A DNA stretch of 64,000 nt from Paracoccaceae bacterium (lineage in GTDB: Bacteria > Pseudomonadota > Alphaproteobacteria > Rhodobacterales > Rhodobacteraceae), in contig JAFWNM010000034.1 in NCBI GenBank assembly GCA_017510335.1, positions 1 to 64,000 on the forward strand. The letters are read 5' to 3'. The notes under the pieces are model-generated. The model had not been told where the DNA came from and searched no databases. It worked only from the letters and a program-made list of their open reading frames with translations. Positions 35,360-45,630 of this stretch are shown here, one piece after another. The position numbers and the translations under genes are program-made. Every line of letters starts with the position of its first letter. Position 1 is the first letter of the stretch.

Positions 35360-35815
35360 TCAACAGGTTGCCGCAAACATCTGCACCCAATAGGCACCGG
35401 GTGCGCGCCCGAACCCGACCAGCGTCATGCGCGCGTCAAGGATGTTGCGCCGATGCCCTGCAGAACCCGTCCAACTGCGCATGGCCTGTGGCACGTCGCG
35501 CTGTCCTTTGGCGATGTTTTCGGCGGCGCGACATATCCCTTGCACGCGCGCCTTGGCCAGCCGGTCCATCATTCCCGTGCCATCGGGGCTGGTATGGCTG
35601 AAATACCCGCGTGCGGACATGTCACAGGCATGTGTCTGGGCAATGCGCGTCAATTCAGGTGACAGGGCGAGTTGCGCCATCCCTGCGCGCGCGCGTTCGC
35701 GATTGACTGCATCCAGATGGATGGCAAGTTCATCCGCGACAGGCACGCTGCACGATTGGGCAGGCGCAGCAAGGACCCCCAGACATAAAACAAGCAGTCG
35801 TGCGAGTGTGTGCAA
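35360..35815 (-). CDS. Exported CAP-domain (SCP/PR-1) protein
   Basis: 151-aa protein with a signal peptide (LARLLVLCLGVLAAPAQS) and a CAP domain: AVNRERARAGMAQLALSPELTRIAQTHACDMSARGYFSH, ENIAKGQ, and WTGSAGHRRNILDARMTLVGFG. The His, Glu and His residues of the CAP cavity are present. The bacterial role is unknown. The start is probably the TTG at 35815, placed just after GGGGGTAAA; an upstream TTG at 35854 is also in frame but lacks a ribosome site. Confidence 0.85.
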   Translation of the reverse strand: MHTLARLLVLCLGVLAAPAQSCSVPVADELAIHLDAVNRERARAGMAQLALSPELTRIAQTHACDMSARGYFSHTSPDGTGMMDRLAKARVQGICRAAENIAKGQRDVPQAMRSWTGSAGHRRNILDARMTLVGFGRAPGAYWVQMFAATC

Positions 35816-35930
35816 TTTACCCCCTTCATTCCCATCATGATACTCTAGCGCCAATGGTGCCGGAAATGCATGAACATTGTGTGAACAAAACGACTTGACC
35901 TGCCATCTTTCTGCGATATGTCATGGCGCC

Positions 35931-37469
35931 ATGAGCAACCCTGTCCTTGTCTGGTTCAAACGCGATCTGCGCTTGCGCGATCATCCTGCGCTGGCGGCGG
36001 CGGGGGCCTATGTGCTGCCGGTCTATGTGATCGAACCCGAATATTGGGCGCTGCCTGATACATCGGGGCGGCAATGGGGGTTTACGGCGCAGTGCCTGCA
36101 GGACCTTCGCGACGAACTGGCGCTGTTGGGCCAGCCATTGGTCATTCGCATGGGCGATGCAGTGCAGGAACTGGCGCGGCTGTGCCAGCGCCACAATGTG
36201 ACGCGCATGATAAGCCATGAAGAAACCGGCAACAGCTGGACCTATGCGCGCGACAGGCGGGTGGGTGCGTGGGCGCGCGGCGCCGGTGTCGACTGGGTGG
36301 AGCTGCCGCAATCGGGGGTCGTGCGGCGGTTACGGTCGCGCGATGGCTGGCAGGGGCAGCGCGACAGGTTTGTTGGCAAACCGCTGCTCGATGCGCCCAC
36401 GGCCCTGGCGCCTGTTGTGCCCGAAACGCCCACCTTGCAGCATTTGCCCGATGCAAAGGCCCTGCGTTTGCGGGCCGATCCCTGTCCGCACCGCCAGCGC
36501 GGGGGGCATGGTGCGGCCATGCATACCCTGCAGTCATTTCTTGACACAAGGGGGCAAGGGTATCGGGTGCAGATGTCGTCGCCGCTGACAGCGGAACGTG
36601 CCTGTTCGCGCTTGTCGCCCTATCTGGCGCTGGGGGTTTTGTCCGTACGCGAGGTGGACCATGCCCGCAGACAGGCGCGCGCCGATCACGGCGGGCAGGG
36701 GGGCTGGAACGGGGCGCTGGGCAGTTTTGCCAAGCGTCTGGCATGGCGCGATCATTTTATCCAGAAGCTGGAAGATGAACCACAACTGGAAAGCCGGTGC
36801 CTGCACCCCGCGCATGAGACGCTGCGCCCGCGTGCCGACAGGCAGGAGCTGCTGCAGGCATGGGCGCAGGGGGAAACCGGCGTTCCCTTCGTGGATGCCT
36901 GCATGCGCTACCTGATATCCACGGGCTGGCTGAATTTTCGCATGCGCGCGATGCTTATGTCCTTTGCCAGTTATCATCTTTGGCTGGACTGGCGCGATAC
37001 CGGCCCGCATCTGGCGCGCATGTTCACGGATTACGAACCTGGCATTCACTGGTCACAATGCCAGATGCAGTCGGGCACCACGGGGATAAACACCATACGG
37101 GTGTATAACCCGCTGAAACAAGGGCTGGACCACGACCCCGACGGGCGCTTCATACGGGCGTGGGTGCCGGAACTGGCACATGTTCCCCAACAGCACATTC
37201 ATACGCCCTGGACATGGCCGGATGGTCGGCGGGCATTGGGGCAGCGATACCCCGCGCCAGTGGTCGATATCGCGCAGGCGGGGAAACTTGCGCGCGATAC
37301 CCTGTGGGGGCTGCGCAAACAGGCGGGGTTTCGCGATGTGGCGCAGGCCGTCGCAAGCAAGCATGCCTCGCGCGCGGGGGGGACGGACCGCAGCAGCGCG
37401 GCCAGCCTTCGTCAGGCGGCGGCGCGGCGGCGCAATCACGACACGGCGCAATTGCGGCTGGATTTGTGA
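35931..37469 (+). CDS. Cryptochrome / deoxyribodipyrimidine photolyase family protein
   Basis: 512-aa photolyase-superfamily flavoprotein. N-terminal antenna domain starts [18 protein letters not shown]; the FAD domain contains [37 protein letters not shown] and the [12 protein letters not shown] block. It probably repairs UV-made pyrimidine dimers with blue light, but cryptochrome-like signalling is also possible in this subgroup. The ATG at 35931 fits the family N-terminus. A DUF2256 gene follows 1 nt after the stop, a common pairing. Confidence 0.88.
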   Translation: MSNPVLVWFKRDLRLRDHPALAAAGAYVLPVYVIEPEYWALPDTSGRQWGFTAQCLQDLRDELALLGQPLVIRMGDAVQELARLCQRHNVTRMISHEETGNSWTYARDRRVGAWARGAGVDWVELPQSGVVRRLRSRDGWQGQRDRFVGKPLLDAPTALAPVVPETPTLQHLPDAKALRLRADPCPHRQRGGHGAAMHTLQSFLDTRGQGYRVQMSSPLTAERACSRLSPYLALGVLSVREVDHARRQARADHGGQGGWNGALGSFAKRLAWRDHFIQKLEDEPQLESRCLHPAHETLRPRADRQELLQAWAQGETGVPFVDACMRYLISTGWLNFRMRAMLMSFASYHLWLDWRDTGPHLARMFTDYEPGIHWSQCQMQSGTTGINTIRVYNPLKQGLDHDPDGRFIRAWVPELAHVPQQHIHTPWTWPDGRRALGQRYPAPVVDIAQAGKLARDTLWGLRKQAGFRDVAQAVASKHASRAGGTDRSSAASLRQAAARRRNHDTAQLRLDL

Positions 37470-37470
37470 C

Positions 37471-37635
37471 ATGGGGCGCATGCGTCGGAAATCCGACTTG
37501 CCACAGAAAATTTGCGCCACCTGCGCGCGGCCTTTCACATGGCGCAAGAAATGGGCCAAAGTCTGGCAGGAGGTGCGCTATTGTTCGGACAAATGCCGGG
37601 CAAACAGGCCCAAGACGGATGTGCCCGGTCAGTGA
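37471..37635 (+). CDS. DUF2256 zinc-ribbon-like protein
   Basis: 54-aa protein with [20 protein letters not shown] and [10 protein letters not shown]; four cysteines in two CxxC-type pairs suggest one zinc site. DUF2256 genes often sit beside photolyase or cryptochrome genes; the function is unknown. It begins 1 nt after the photolyase stop, so the two are coupled, and its 3' end overlaps the convergent AraC-family gene by 7 nt. Confidence 0.88.
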   Translation: MGRMRRKSDLPQKICATCARPFTWRKKWAKVWQEVRYCSDKCRANRPKTDVPGQ

Positions 37636-38453
37636 GGTGTCACGTTGGCGAAGGCCTTGCGCCATGCAGTCGGCGGCTGGCCGGTTTGCAGCGCGAAAGC
37701 GCGTGCGAAATAACCGGGCGTGGAAAATCCCAGATCGCGCGCAATCTCCTGCACGGGCACTGCGGTTTCCGACAGCATGCGCCGCGCTTCGTATAAACGC
37801 CGGTCCTGCAGCAGCGCCATTGCCGTGCGCCCGCAACTTGCGCGGCACGCGCGTGTCAGGTGTGTGGGTGTCACGCCCAGCGCGGTGGCGTAATCCGATA
37901 CATTGAGGGTTGAACCGAATTCGCGTTCCAAAAGCGCCGTATAGCGTGCAGTCAGCCGTTCATTGGCATTGCGCGGTCCGGCCTGAGTGACCTCTTTCAG
38001 GTGTTCGGCGCGGTGCCGGTCCAGCCAGACCGAAAGCAGCCCCAACTGGCACAGCGCAGCGCGTTCCGCCAGGGGGCGTCCGCCGTCAAGTTCGCGGTGG
38101 ATGGCGTCAATGATCTGTCCTGCCTCGGATTGTTGCCCACCTTCGCGCAAGCGCAGATGCAGGGGCGTTTCCGGCAGCTTCAGCCCGTGGTTATGCCCGA
38201 AATAGACCGCCATGCCCTGCACCCGCGTCATGGCCTGAAAGCTGAACATGACCCCTGCGGGAATGAAGATCGCGTTATGCGGGTGAAAGCCGCGCGCACT
38301 GCCTGCAATGGTGATGCGCCCTTGCCCGTGGGTGAACCATAAAAAACACGGCTCGTTGAGCGCGCGCAGCGTTTCCAGCTGCCATTTCGGGCTGTTGGCC
38401 AGTTTGGCAAGTGGCTGCATGCGCAGGCGTGATGGCGTGTCCGGAATTCGCAT
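37629..38453 (-). CDS. AraC-family transcriptional regulator
   Basis: 274-aa regulator with an N-terminal cupin-like sensing domain ([28 protein letters not shown]) and a C-terminal pair of helix-turn-helix motifs ([21 protein letters not shown] and [22 protein letters not shown]). The ligand is unknown. It overlaps the DUF2256 gene tail to tail; no obvious target operon is adjacent. Confidence 0.9.
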   Translation of the reverse strand: MRIPDTPSRLRMQPLAKLANSPKWQLETLRALNEPCFLWFTHGQGRITIAGSARGFHPHNAIFIPAGVMFSFQAMTRVQGMAVYFGHNHGLKLPETPLHLRLREGGQQSEAGQIIDAIHRELDGGRPLAERAALCQLGLLSVWLDRHRAEHLKEVTQAGPRNANERLTARYTALLEREFGSTLNVSDYATALGVTPTHLTRACRASCGRTAMALLQDRRLYEARRMLSETAVPVQEIARDLGFSTPGYFARAFALQTGQPPTAWRKAFANVTPH

Positions 38454-38602
38454 TGTTGGTCATCTTCCCCCAAAGACCTTCAGCGACACTAAGTCCGATG
38501 CGATGCAGGAAAAGGAAAATCGCTCACGCATCTGTGTCAGACAGGGCAGTTTTCTGCATGGCGTGGCAAATCGGTGACTCTGATTTTCGGGGAAAACGGG
38601 CG

Positions 38603-39511
38603 TTATGGCAAGGAAATCCAGCCCTGCATGCGGTTTCTGAACCATGTTCGCTGGCGTTTGGCATATTGGCGCGTGGCAAGTTTAGCGGCCTCGACCGCAT
38701 CGGGCAACGATATGTGCCCCTGCAGGTGGGCAACCAGCTCCGGGGCGCCGATGGCTTTGGTCCAGGGGGCGCCGGGGGTCCAGTGTGGCAATGCCGCGCG
38801 TGCCTCATCCAGGGCCCCTGCGGCAATCATGGTGTCAAAACGCGAATCGATTCGCGCGTTCAGCCAGTCCTTGGGGGGGCGCAGCACATAGGGTGTGGTG
38901 CTGTGCAGCGCCAGCAACGGGGGGGGCGTCTGGTCCTGCCAGCTTGCCAGCCCGCGCCCTGTCGTGCGCAACACTTCCCACGCGCGCTGGATGCGGGCGG
39001 GGTTGGCACGGTCAATTCTTGCGGCTGTTGCATCATCCAGTTCATCCAGCAGGGTGGCCGCGCCATGGTCGGCCATGCGCTGGTCGGCCAATGCACGAAT
39101 GCTGGCCGGCGTTGGCGGAATTTCGACCAGACCTTCGGTCAGCGCACGAAAATACAGGCCGGTCCCCCCCACGATGACCGCATTCGGGTGCTGTTGCAAC
39201 ACTGGCCCCAGCGCGCGAAGCCAGTGCCCGACCGACCAGTGCTGATTCCGCCCGACACATCCATACAAGATATGGGGGGCCTGCGTGGTGTCATGCGGGG
39301 CCGGGCGCGCACTGAGGATGCGCCACATATCATAGACCTGCAGTGCATCGGCATTTACCACAACGCGGCCCTGCGCACGCGCCAGCCACAGCGCCAGCGC
39401 CGATTTTCCGCTTGCAGTTGGGCCTGCCAGCAGCACGGGTCGTGTCGCATCGGGGGGGGATGCCTGCACATGGCGCAGCGCCATCAGCGAAGGATCCGTC
39501 ATTTCCTGCAT
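38603..39511 (-). CDS. miaA: tRNA dimethylallyltransferase
   Basis: 302-aa MiaA, which prenylates A37 of tRNAs reading UNN codons. Walker A GPTASGKS near residues 30-37, the substrate block VVNADALQVYDMWRIL, and VGGTGLYFRALTEGLVEIP. The usual DSMQVY is DALQVY here, as in relatives of this order. ATG at 39511 is preferred; a GTG directly before it is also possible. Divergent from pyrH. Confidence 0.94.
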   Translation of the reverse strand: MQEMTDPSLMALRHVQASPPDATRPVLLAGPTASGKSALALWLARAQGRVVVNADALQVYDMWRILSARPAPHDTTQAPHILYGCVGRNQHWSVGHWLRALGPVLQQHPNAVIVGGTGLYFRALTEGLVEIPPTPASIRALADQRMADHGAATLLDELDDATAARIDRANPARIQRAWEVLRTTGRGLASWQDQTPPPLLALHSTTPYVLRPPKDWLNARIDSRFDTMIAAGALDEARAALPHWTPGAPWTKAIGAPELVAHLQGHISLPDAVEAAKLATRQYAKRQRTWFRNRMQGWISLP

Positions 39512-39620
39512 CACACCCCGCTTTCACATTGAACCTGTGCCCGTTTTCCGACATTTTGCGGCGTGATGAAAGCGCCCTGCCAGAAGTTCTGCCGCGCCAC
39601 ACATAAAAAAGGATTGCCCC

Positions 39621-40352
39621 ATGAGTGAAGTCGCTGACACCCGCACCACCTATAAGCGTGTGATGCTGAAAATTTCGGGCGAGGCGCTGATGGGCGATCA
39701 GGGCTATGGGTTGCACCCGCCGACGGTCGCGCGCATCGCGCAAGAAGTCAAATCCGTGCATGAAATGGGCGTCGAGATTTGCATGGTTATCGGGGGCGGC
39801 AACATTTTTCGCGGGTTGCAGGGGTCCGCGCAGGGGATGGAACGCACCACTGCCGATTATATGGGCATGCTGGCCACAGTGATGAACGCGCTGGCCATGC
39901 AGGCCGCGCTGGAGGATCTGGGCGTCTACACGCGCGTCATCAGCGCCATTCCCATGGATCAGGTGTGCGAACCCTATATTCGCCGCCGGGCCGTGCGCCA
40001 TCTGGAAAAGAAGCGTGTGTGCATTTTTGCAGCAGGCACCGGCAACCCCTATTTCACCACTGACACTGCCGCGACCTTGCGCGCCAATGAAATGGCCTGC
40101 GAAGCCATCTTCAAGGGCACAAAGGTTGATGGCGTCTATGACAAGGACCCCAAGAAGCACAGCGATGCAAAGCGTTTCGACACCATCAGCTTTGACGATG
40201 TGCTTATTAAGCACCTGCAGGTCATGGATGCTTCGGCCATTGCGCTGGCGCGTGACAACCATTTGCCGATCATTGTGTTTTCGCTGGACGAACCCGGCGG
40301 GTTCAGCGGTATTTTGCGCGGCGAAGGGACGTATACCCGCGTTTCGGACTAA
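39621..40352 (+). CDS. pyrH: UMP kinase
   Basis: 243-aa amino-acid-kinase-fold enzyme making UDP from [18 protein letters not shown] at the start, GGGNIFRG, and [17 protein letters not shown] with the DTAA nucleotide motif. A ribosome site AAAGGA precedes the ATG. First gene of the long pyrH-lpxB envelope run. Confidence 0.97.
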   Translation: MSEVADTRTTYKRVMLKISGEALMGDQGYGLHPPTVARIAQEVKSVHEMGVEICMVIGGGNIFRGLQGSAQGMERTTADYMGMLATVMNALAMQAALEDLGVYTRVISAIPMDQVCEPYIRRRAVRHLEKKRVCIFAAGTGNPYFTTDTAATLRANEMACEAIFKGTKVDGVYDKDPKKHSDAKRFDTISFDDVLIKHLQVMDASAIALARDNHLPIIVFSLDEPGGFSGILRGEGTYTRVSD

Positions 40353-40453
40353 GCGCGCTGTCAAGACGGGCTTACAAAGTGGCGAAGTTGGCGCTAGAAG
40401 ACGGTTGAGATGCAGCATCATGCGATGCCGGACCAGTGACAGGAACACGAAAG

Positions 40454-41017
40454 ATGTCAGAAGATATTGAAATTGATCTGGATGATCTGAAACGCCGCAT
40501 GGACGGGGCCATGAATGCCTTGAAAACCGAATTCGCCTCGCTTCGGACGGGGCGCGGATCTGCCAGCATGCTGGAACCTATCATGGTGGAAGCTTACGGG
40601 CAGATGACACCCATCAATCAGGTTGGCAGTGTCAACGTGCCCGAACCGCGCATGGTCACCATCAATGTGTGGGACAAGGGCCTTGTGGGCAAGGTGGAAC
40701 GTGCCATCCGCGATTCGGGGCTGGGGATCAACCCGCAGCTGAACGGCACAATCATCATGTTGCCCATTCCCGAACTGAACGAAGAACGCCGCCGCGAACT
40801 GACGCGCGTGGCCGCGCAGTATGCCGAACATGCGCGCGTTTCCATTCGCAACATCCGCCGCGACGGGATGGACCAGATCAAGAAGGCCAAAGCCGCCGGC
40901 ATGTCCGAAGATGAGCAGAAGCTTTGGTCAGAAGAAATTCAGGAATTGACCGATTCCTATATCGTTCATGTCGACAAGGCGCTGGACGGCAAACAGGAAG
41001 AGATAATGCAGGTTTGA
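40454..41017 (+). CDS. frr: Ribosome recycling factor
   Basis: 187-aa RRF, which with EF-G splits post-termination ribosomes. Two-domain layout with [23 protein letters not shown] in the helical region and the C-terminal helix carrying [22 protein letters not shown]. Start at 40454 gives the family [16 protein letters not shown] start. About 100 nt after pyrH. Confidence 0.97.
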   Translation: MSEDIEIDLDDLKRRMDGAMNALKTEFASLRTGRGSASMLEPIMVEAYGQMTPINQVGSVNVPEPRMVTINVWDKGLVGKVERAIRDSGLGINPQLNGTIIMLPIPELNEERRRELTRVAAQYAEHARVSIRNIRRDGMDQIKKAKAAGMSEDEQKLWSEEIQELTDSYIVHVDKALDGKQEEIMQV

Positions 41018-41063
41018 ATTGCGAACGCGCACGGTCCGGTGCCTGTTGCGAAGGGTTTGGTGA

Positions 41064-41813
41064 ATGATGTTTGACAAGTCAGCCCAATCTGGCCGTGACT
41101 TTCCCGCCTTGCCGAATGATCTGCATGTCGCAGTGATCATGGATGGCAACGGGCGCTGGGCCAGCAACCGCGGCTGGCCGCGTCTTGTGGGACACCGCAA
41201 AGGGGCCGAACAGGTGCGCAAGCTGGTAGAAGCCTGTCCCGAACTGGGCATTCGCTACCTGACGCTTTACGCATTCTCCACGGAAAACTGGAAGCGGTCC
41301 ACGGAAGAAGTGCTTGGGCTGATGTCGCTTTTTGCCCGCTACATCCGGCGCGAAGCGGGCCGTATGAAGCGCGAAGGCGTGCGATTGCGGTTCATCGGGG
41401 ACAGAACGCGGCTGGACGATAATTTGCAGGTTCTGATTCAGTGGATCGAAACCGAAACCGCCGGGAATGACAGGGTGCATTTGTCGGTTGCGCTGAATTA
41501 CGGTGGGCGCGATGAAATTACCCGCGCAACCCGCGCCATGGCGCAAGATGTCGTAGCAGGCAAGCTGAGCGGTGATGACATCTGCGATGCGGTCTTGTCG
41601 CGCTATCTGGACACGCGGGATCTGCCTGATCCTGATCTGGTGGTGCGCACATCCGGGGAAACGCGCGTGTCGAACTTTCTGCTATGGCAGGCGGCGTATG
41701 CCGAATATGTTTTCATTCCAACGCTTTGGCCGGATTTTACGCCGGTAACGATGCAAGGCATTCTGAAAGATTTTGCGCAGCGCGAACGCCGTTTCGGTGG
41801 TGTCAGCGCATGA
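41064..41813 (+). CDS. uppS: Undecaprenyl diphosphate synthase
   Basis: 249-aa cis-prenyltransferase making the C55 carrier for peptidoglycan and other polymers. Catalytic Asp27 in VAVIMDGNGRWA, LTLYAFSTENWKRS, and C-terminal DLVVRTSGETRVSNFLLWQ with RxSGE. Overlaps cdsA by 4 nt (ATGA). Confidence 0.97.
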   Translation: MMFDKSAQSGRDFPALPNDLHVAVIMDGNGRWASNRGWPRLVGHRKGAEQVRKLVEACPELGIRYLTLYAFSTENWKRSTEEVLGLMSLFARYIRREAGRMKREGVRLRFIGDRTRLDDNLQVLIQWIETETAGNDRVHLSVALNYGGRDEITRATRAMAQDVVAGKLSGDDICDAVLSRYLDTRDLPDPDLVVRTSGETRVSNFLLWQAAYAEYVFIPTLWPDFTPVTMQGILKDFAQRERRFGGVSA

Positions 41814-42619
41814 GTGGGGCAAGTTTCAGCGATTTGCGCGCCCGCGCCCTGTCGGGCCTTGCCATGGCCGTTATTGGCATTGGGGCCGTATGGGCAGGCG
41901 GGTTTGCGTTTGAACTGCTTGTCTATGCGCTGACTGGCGCGATGGTGTGGGAACTGACCCGCATGCTTGACCCTGACGCCCCATTTGGCAAGGCCGAAGG
42001 GGCGGGCCTTACGGCGGCGGCGGCGCTGTGGGTGTTCAGCGCAAAACTGGCGGGCGGCTGGCTGCTGGGCGCGGTGGCGCTGTCGATCGTGTTGCTGGCA
42101 TGGCGTTTTCCAAAAGACAGGGCTATCGCTGCGGCCTATCTGGCGTTGATCCTGTTTGCAGGGTTGGGGCTGATCTTGCTGCGCAATGTCTATGGCTGGG
42201 ATTGGGTGCTGTGGCTTGTCTTGCTGGTTATAGGGTCCGATGTGGCGGGGTATTTCGCCGGGCGTATTCTGGGGGGGGCAAAGCTGTGGCCGCGTGTCAG
42301 CCCCAAGAAAACATGGTCAGGAACTGTTGCGGGCTGGGTTGTGGCTGTCATGATAGGTTGGGGTTTCATGGGTATTCTTGGGGCCGGCGCAGGGCTGGTG
42401 GTGGTATCGGTTCTGGTGGCGATGGCCGGGCAGGCGGGTGATATTGCCGAAAGCGCGATCAAGCGTCATGCTGGTGTCAAGGACAGTTCAAACCTTATTC
42501 CCGGCCATGGTGGCGTGATGGACCGCTTCGATGCGATGATTGCGGCAGCGCTGATGGTGCTTTTGATGACGGAAACCGGCGTGATGGCGCTTGCCTTCGC
42601 ACAACCGGCAGGCGCCTGA
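41810..42619 (+). CDS. cdsA: Phosphatidate cytidylyltransferase
   Basis: 269-aa inner-membrane enzyme making CDP-diacylglycerol. About seven membrane helices; the C-terminal signature SPKKTWSGTVAGW ... KDSSNLIPGHGGVMDRFDA is intact. Start overlaps the uppS stop (ATGA) and dxr follows after 1 nt, so the genes are translated together. Confidence 0.96.
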   Translation: MSGASFSDLRARALSGLAMAVIGIGAVWAGGFAFELLVYALTGAMVWELTRMLDPDAPFGKAEGAGLTAAAALWVFSAKLAGGWLLGAVALSIVLLAWRFPKDRAIAAAYLALILFAGLGLILLRNVYGWDWVLWLVLLVIGSDVAGYFAGRILGGAKLWPRVSPKKTWSGTVAGWVVAVMIGWGFMGILGAGAGLVVVSVLVAMAGQAGDIAESAIKRHAGVKDSSNLIPGHGGVMDRFDAMIAAALMVLLMTETGVMALAFAQPAGA

Positions 42620-42620
42620 G

Positions 42621-43790
42621 ATGCGGCGGGTTTCTGTGTTCGGGGCCACCGGCTCCATCGGGGAAAATACGTTTGACCTGTTGTCGCGCCGCGCGGATAT
42701 TCAGGTTGTCGCGCTGACCGGGGGGCGCAATATCGCACGGCTTGCGCATCAGGCCCGCGCGCTGCGCGCTGAAATCGCGGTCACGGCACATGACGACTGC
42801 TATGATGCCCTGCGCGATGCGCTGGCGGGCAGTGGCATTCAGGTTGCCGCTGGCACACAGGCCCTGATCGATGCCGCCGACCGCCCCGCAGATTGGGTCA
42901 TGTCCGCCATCGTGGGGGCAGCGGGTCTGGTGCCGGGGTTGCGGGCCTTGTCGCGGGGCGCGACCCTGGCGCTGGCCAACAAGGAATCACTGGTTACCGC
43001 AGGGCCTTTGATGCTGGCCTGTGCGGCGCGGCATGGCGGGCGCATCCTGCCTGTGGACAGCGAACATTCCGCAGTGTTTCAGGCGCTGGCGGGCGAAGAC
43101 ATTGCCGCAGTGGAACGGATCATCATCACGGCCTCTGGCGGACCGTTCCGCAGCTGGACCAAGGCGCAGCTGGAAGCGGCGACATTGGCGCAAGCGCAGG
43201 TTCATCCAAGCTGGACCATGGGCCAGCGTATCACCATCGATTCCGCCAGCATGTTCAACAAGGCGCTGGAACTGATTGAAACGCGCGAATTCTTTGGCCT
43301 TGATCCCGCGCAGATTGAAACTGTTGTCCACCCGCAATCGATTGTGCATGCACTTGTCGGTTTTCGCGATGGCGCGATGATGGCGCATATGGGAATGCCG
43401 GACATGCGCCACGCCATTGGCTATGCGCTGAACTGGCCTGCGCGCGCAGACCTGCCTGTGGCACGGCTGGATCTGGCGGCGCTGGGCCAGCTTCACTTCG
43501 AAGCGCCAGACGTCGAGCGTTTTCCTGCCCTGCGCATCGCGCGCCATGTCATGGAGTTGCGCGGCCACGCGGGCACAGCGTTCAACGCGGCCAAGGAAGT
43601 GGCGCTTGATGAATTTATCGCAGGGCGCATCGGGTTTATGGATATGGCGCGGCTGGTGGACCGCACGCTGGATCGGCTTATGTCCGACAGCGCCCTGACT
43701 GCGCCGGTTCAGGCGCTTGAAACCGTGCAGGCAATGGACCAAATGGCCAGAAGGGTGGCGTGCGACCTGGCGGTGCGCCCCGTCACATAA
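42621..43790 (+). CDS. dxr: 1-deoxy-D-xylulose 5-phosphate reductoisomerase
   Basis: 389-aa NADPH enzyme, the committed step of the MEP isoprenoid pathway. VSVFGATGSIGENTFDLL nucleotide motif, LANKESLVTAG, LPVDSEHSAVFQAL, ITASGGPF and TIDSASMFNKALELIE active-site blocks. ATG at 42621, one base after the cdsA stop. It supplies precursors used by UppS two genes upstream. Confidence 0.97.
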   Translation: MRRVSVFGATGSIGENTFDLLSRRADIQVVALTGGRNIARLAHQARALRAEIAVTAHDDCYDALRDALAGSGIQVAAGTQALIDAADRPADWVMSAIVGAAGLVPGLRALSRGATLALANKESLVTAGPLMLACAARHGGRILPVDSEHSAVFQALAGEDIAAVERIIITASGGPFRSWTKAQLEAATLAQAQVHPSWTMGQRITIDSASMFNKALELIETREFFGLDPAQIETVVHPQSIVHALVGFRDGAMMAHMGMPDMRHAIGYALNWPARADLPVARLDLAALGQLHFEAPDVERFPALRIARHVMELRGHAGTAFNAAKEVALDEFIAGRIGFMDMARLVDRTLDRLMSDSALTAPVQALETVQAMDQMARRVACDLAVRPVT

Positions 43791-43833
43791 ACAAGGCGCT
43801 GCCTGTCCGGCGGCGCGACAAAGGGGAAAACAC

Positions 43834-45168
43834 TTGGATCTGATCGGGTTTCTGCCCAGTTTTGGCAATTTTTTCTACACGATCGCGGCGTTTGTTGTGG
43901 TGCTTTCGGTGATCGTCGCGGTGCATGAATACGGGCATTACATTGTCGGGCGCTGGTCGGGCATTCATGCCGATGTGTTTTCGATAGGGTTCGGGCCGGT
44001 GCTGGCCAGCCGCAAGGACCGGCGTGGCACAGTCTGGCAGCTCGCGGCGATCCCGCTTGGGGGCTATGTGAAATTCGCAGGCGATGCAGACGCGGCGTCG
44101 GGCAAGGATGCCGATGCGATGTCGGGCATGGATGCGCGCGCGCGGCGGCGCACCATGCATGGCGCGCCCTTGTGGGCGCGATCTGCCACCGTGGCGGCGG
44201 GGCCGCTGTTCAATTTCATCTTCTCGTTTTTTGTTTTTGCCGCTTTGATGATGGTGCAGGGCGTGGCCATCGATGAACCCGTGGTGGGCGAAATCACACC
44301 CCTGCCATCGCAACCCTTCGAGTTGGCACAAGGTGACCGCATTCTTGCGGTCGAGGATATTGAAACCGCCACCCTGGGCGATTTTCTGTCGGCGGCCGAA
44401 ACGCTGCCTGCCGAAGCGGTCCTAAGCTACCGTGTCGACCGTGACGGGCGCGTGATGCAGGTGACAGGCCCGCACCCGCAACCCCCGCTGGCCGGGTCTG
44501 TCGCCATGCAATCCGCCGCGCGCGAAGCCCGCATGCAAACGGGCGATGTCATCATGGCCCTCAACGGCACACCCATTGCGACCTTCCGCGAATTGCGTGA
44601 ATTGGTCGCGCTGTCAGGCGGGGCGGCGCTGGACCTGTCGGTGTGGCGCAATGGCGACATTCTGGACCTGACACTGGTGCCGCGCAGCACGGACCTGCCC
44701 TTGCCCGATGGCGGGTTCGAAACCCGCTACCTTATCGGTCTGACGTCAGGGGTGGTGTTTGACTATGCAACCCGCACCCCGGGCGTGGCCGAAGCCGCTG
44801 GCATGGCCGCAACCCAGATATGGCGCGTACTGCGCACGTCGGTCGAGGGGCTTTATTACATGGTGTTGGGCCAGATCAGCACCTGCAACCTGTCCAGCCC
44901 CATAGGCATTGCCGAAGCCTCTGCCGCGATGGCAAGTGACGGCCTGTTCGAACTGGTCTGGTTCATCGCGGTTCTGTCTGTGGCCATCGGGTTTTTGAAC
45001 CTGTTTCCGATACCGCCACTGGATGGCGGGCATCTGGTGTTTTACGCCTATGAGGCGGTGATGCGCCAGCCTGCCGGTGACGCGGCGGTTCGTATTCTTA
45101 TGGCAATCGGGTTGACGCTGGTATTGTCGCTGTTTGCGTTTGCGCTGTTTACCGACCTGACATGCTGA
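43834..45168 (+). CDS. rseP: Site-2 zinc metalloprotease RseP (MmpA type)
   Basis: 444-aa intramembrane protease. Zinc motif HEYGH at residues 31-35 in the first helix, a PDZ region in the middle (MQTGDVIMALNGTPIATFRELRELV), and the third zinc ligand in FPIPPLDGGHLVF. It cleaves anti-sigma factors or other single-span proteins. The start is a TTG at 43834 preceded by AAAGGGGAAAA; no ATG is suitably placed. Conserved position between dxr and bamA. Confidence 0.94.
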   Translation: MDLIGFLPSFGNFFYTIAAFVVVLSVIVAVHEYGHYIVGRWSGIHADVFSIGFGPVLASRKDRRGTVWQLAAIPLGGYVKFAGDADAASGKDADAMSGMDARARRRTMHGAPLWARSATVAAGPLFNFIFSFFVFAALMMVQGVAIDEPVVGEITPLPSQPFELAQGDRILAVEDIETATLGDFLSAAETLPAEAVLSYRVDRDGRVMQVTGPHPQPPLAGSVAMQSAAREARMQTGDVIMALNGTPIATFRELRELVALSGGAALDLSVWRNGDILDLTLVPRSTDLPLPDGGFETRYLIGLTSGVVFDYATRTPGVAEAAGMAATQIWRVLRTSVEGLYYMVLGQISTCNLSSPIGIAEASAAMASDGLFELVWFIAVLSVAIGFLNLFPIPPLDGGHLVFYAYEAVMRQPAGDAAVRILMAIGLTLVLSLFAFALFTDLTC

Positions 45169-45276
45169 TCTGAAACCGGCGGGGCATGGCAGCCAGGCGC
45201 GATGACGCCGAACTGCCATGCCTTTGCCCAAATCGCGCCCCAATTTGCAGGCATCTGGTCTGCGCAGGAGGTGCGA

Positions 45277-45438
45277 ATGGCTTATCTTGACAGTGAATTG
45301 CGCAACGCGCGTATCATTTGGCTGGCAGTGTCAGACAGGGTTCTGGTGCTTGCACTGATCATGGCAGGCATGTCTGTCGCGGCACTATTGGCCAGCTATC
45401 TGGGGCATGTGCCGCACGAAATAACGCCGCCGCGCTAG
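45277..45438 (+). CDS. Small single-span membrane protein
   Basis: 53 aa: a charged N-terminus MAYLDSELRNARIIW and one transmembrane helix (VLVLALIMAGMSVAALLASYL), then a short polar tail. A strong AGGAGGTG ribosome site 5 nt upstream supports real translation. It lies between rseP and bamA and ends before a good terminator. No family recognised. A role as a cofactor or substrate of RseP is only a guess from position. Confidence 0.65.
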   Translation: MAYLDSELRNARIIWLAVSDRVLVLALIMAGMSVAALLASYLGHVPHEITPPR

Positions 45439-45475
45439 CCTTCGCGCGCCCGACACATCGTTTGTGAAACCGACC

Positions 45476-45502
45476 AAAGCGTGCGATCTTCGCGCGCTTT
45501 TT
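45476..45502 (+). terminator. Intrinsic terminator before bamA
   Basis: A 10-bp stem AAAGCGTGCG / CGCGCGCTTT with one G-T pair, loop ATCTT, ending in five T. It separates the pyrH-rseP unit from bamA, which therefore needs its own promoter in the following 130 nt. Confidence 0.75.
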
Positions 45503-45630
45503 GCTGTGCGCCGCTGATAGAGGGGCAACACCGCGCAACCAAGATGGATTACGGCAGCGATTGCTTTGACTCTTTTATCTTTAGCCGCTAGGCAGTGAAG
45601 TAACAATAATGCGGAAATACGGGGCCGGAT

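Noticed and set aside
45566-45594. TTGACT ... TAGGCA as a bamA promoter
   Set aside because: The -35 box is good but the -10 box is weak; not listed as a feature.
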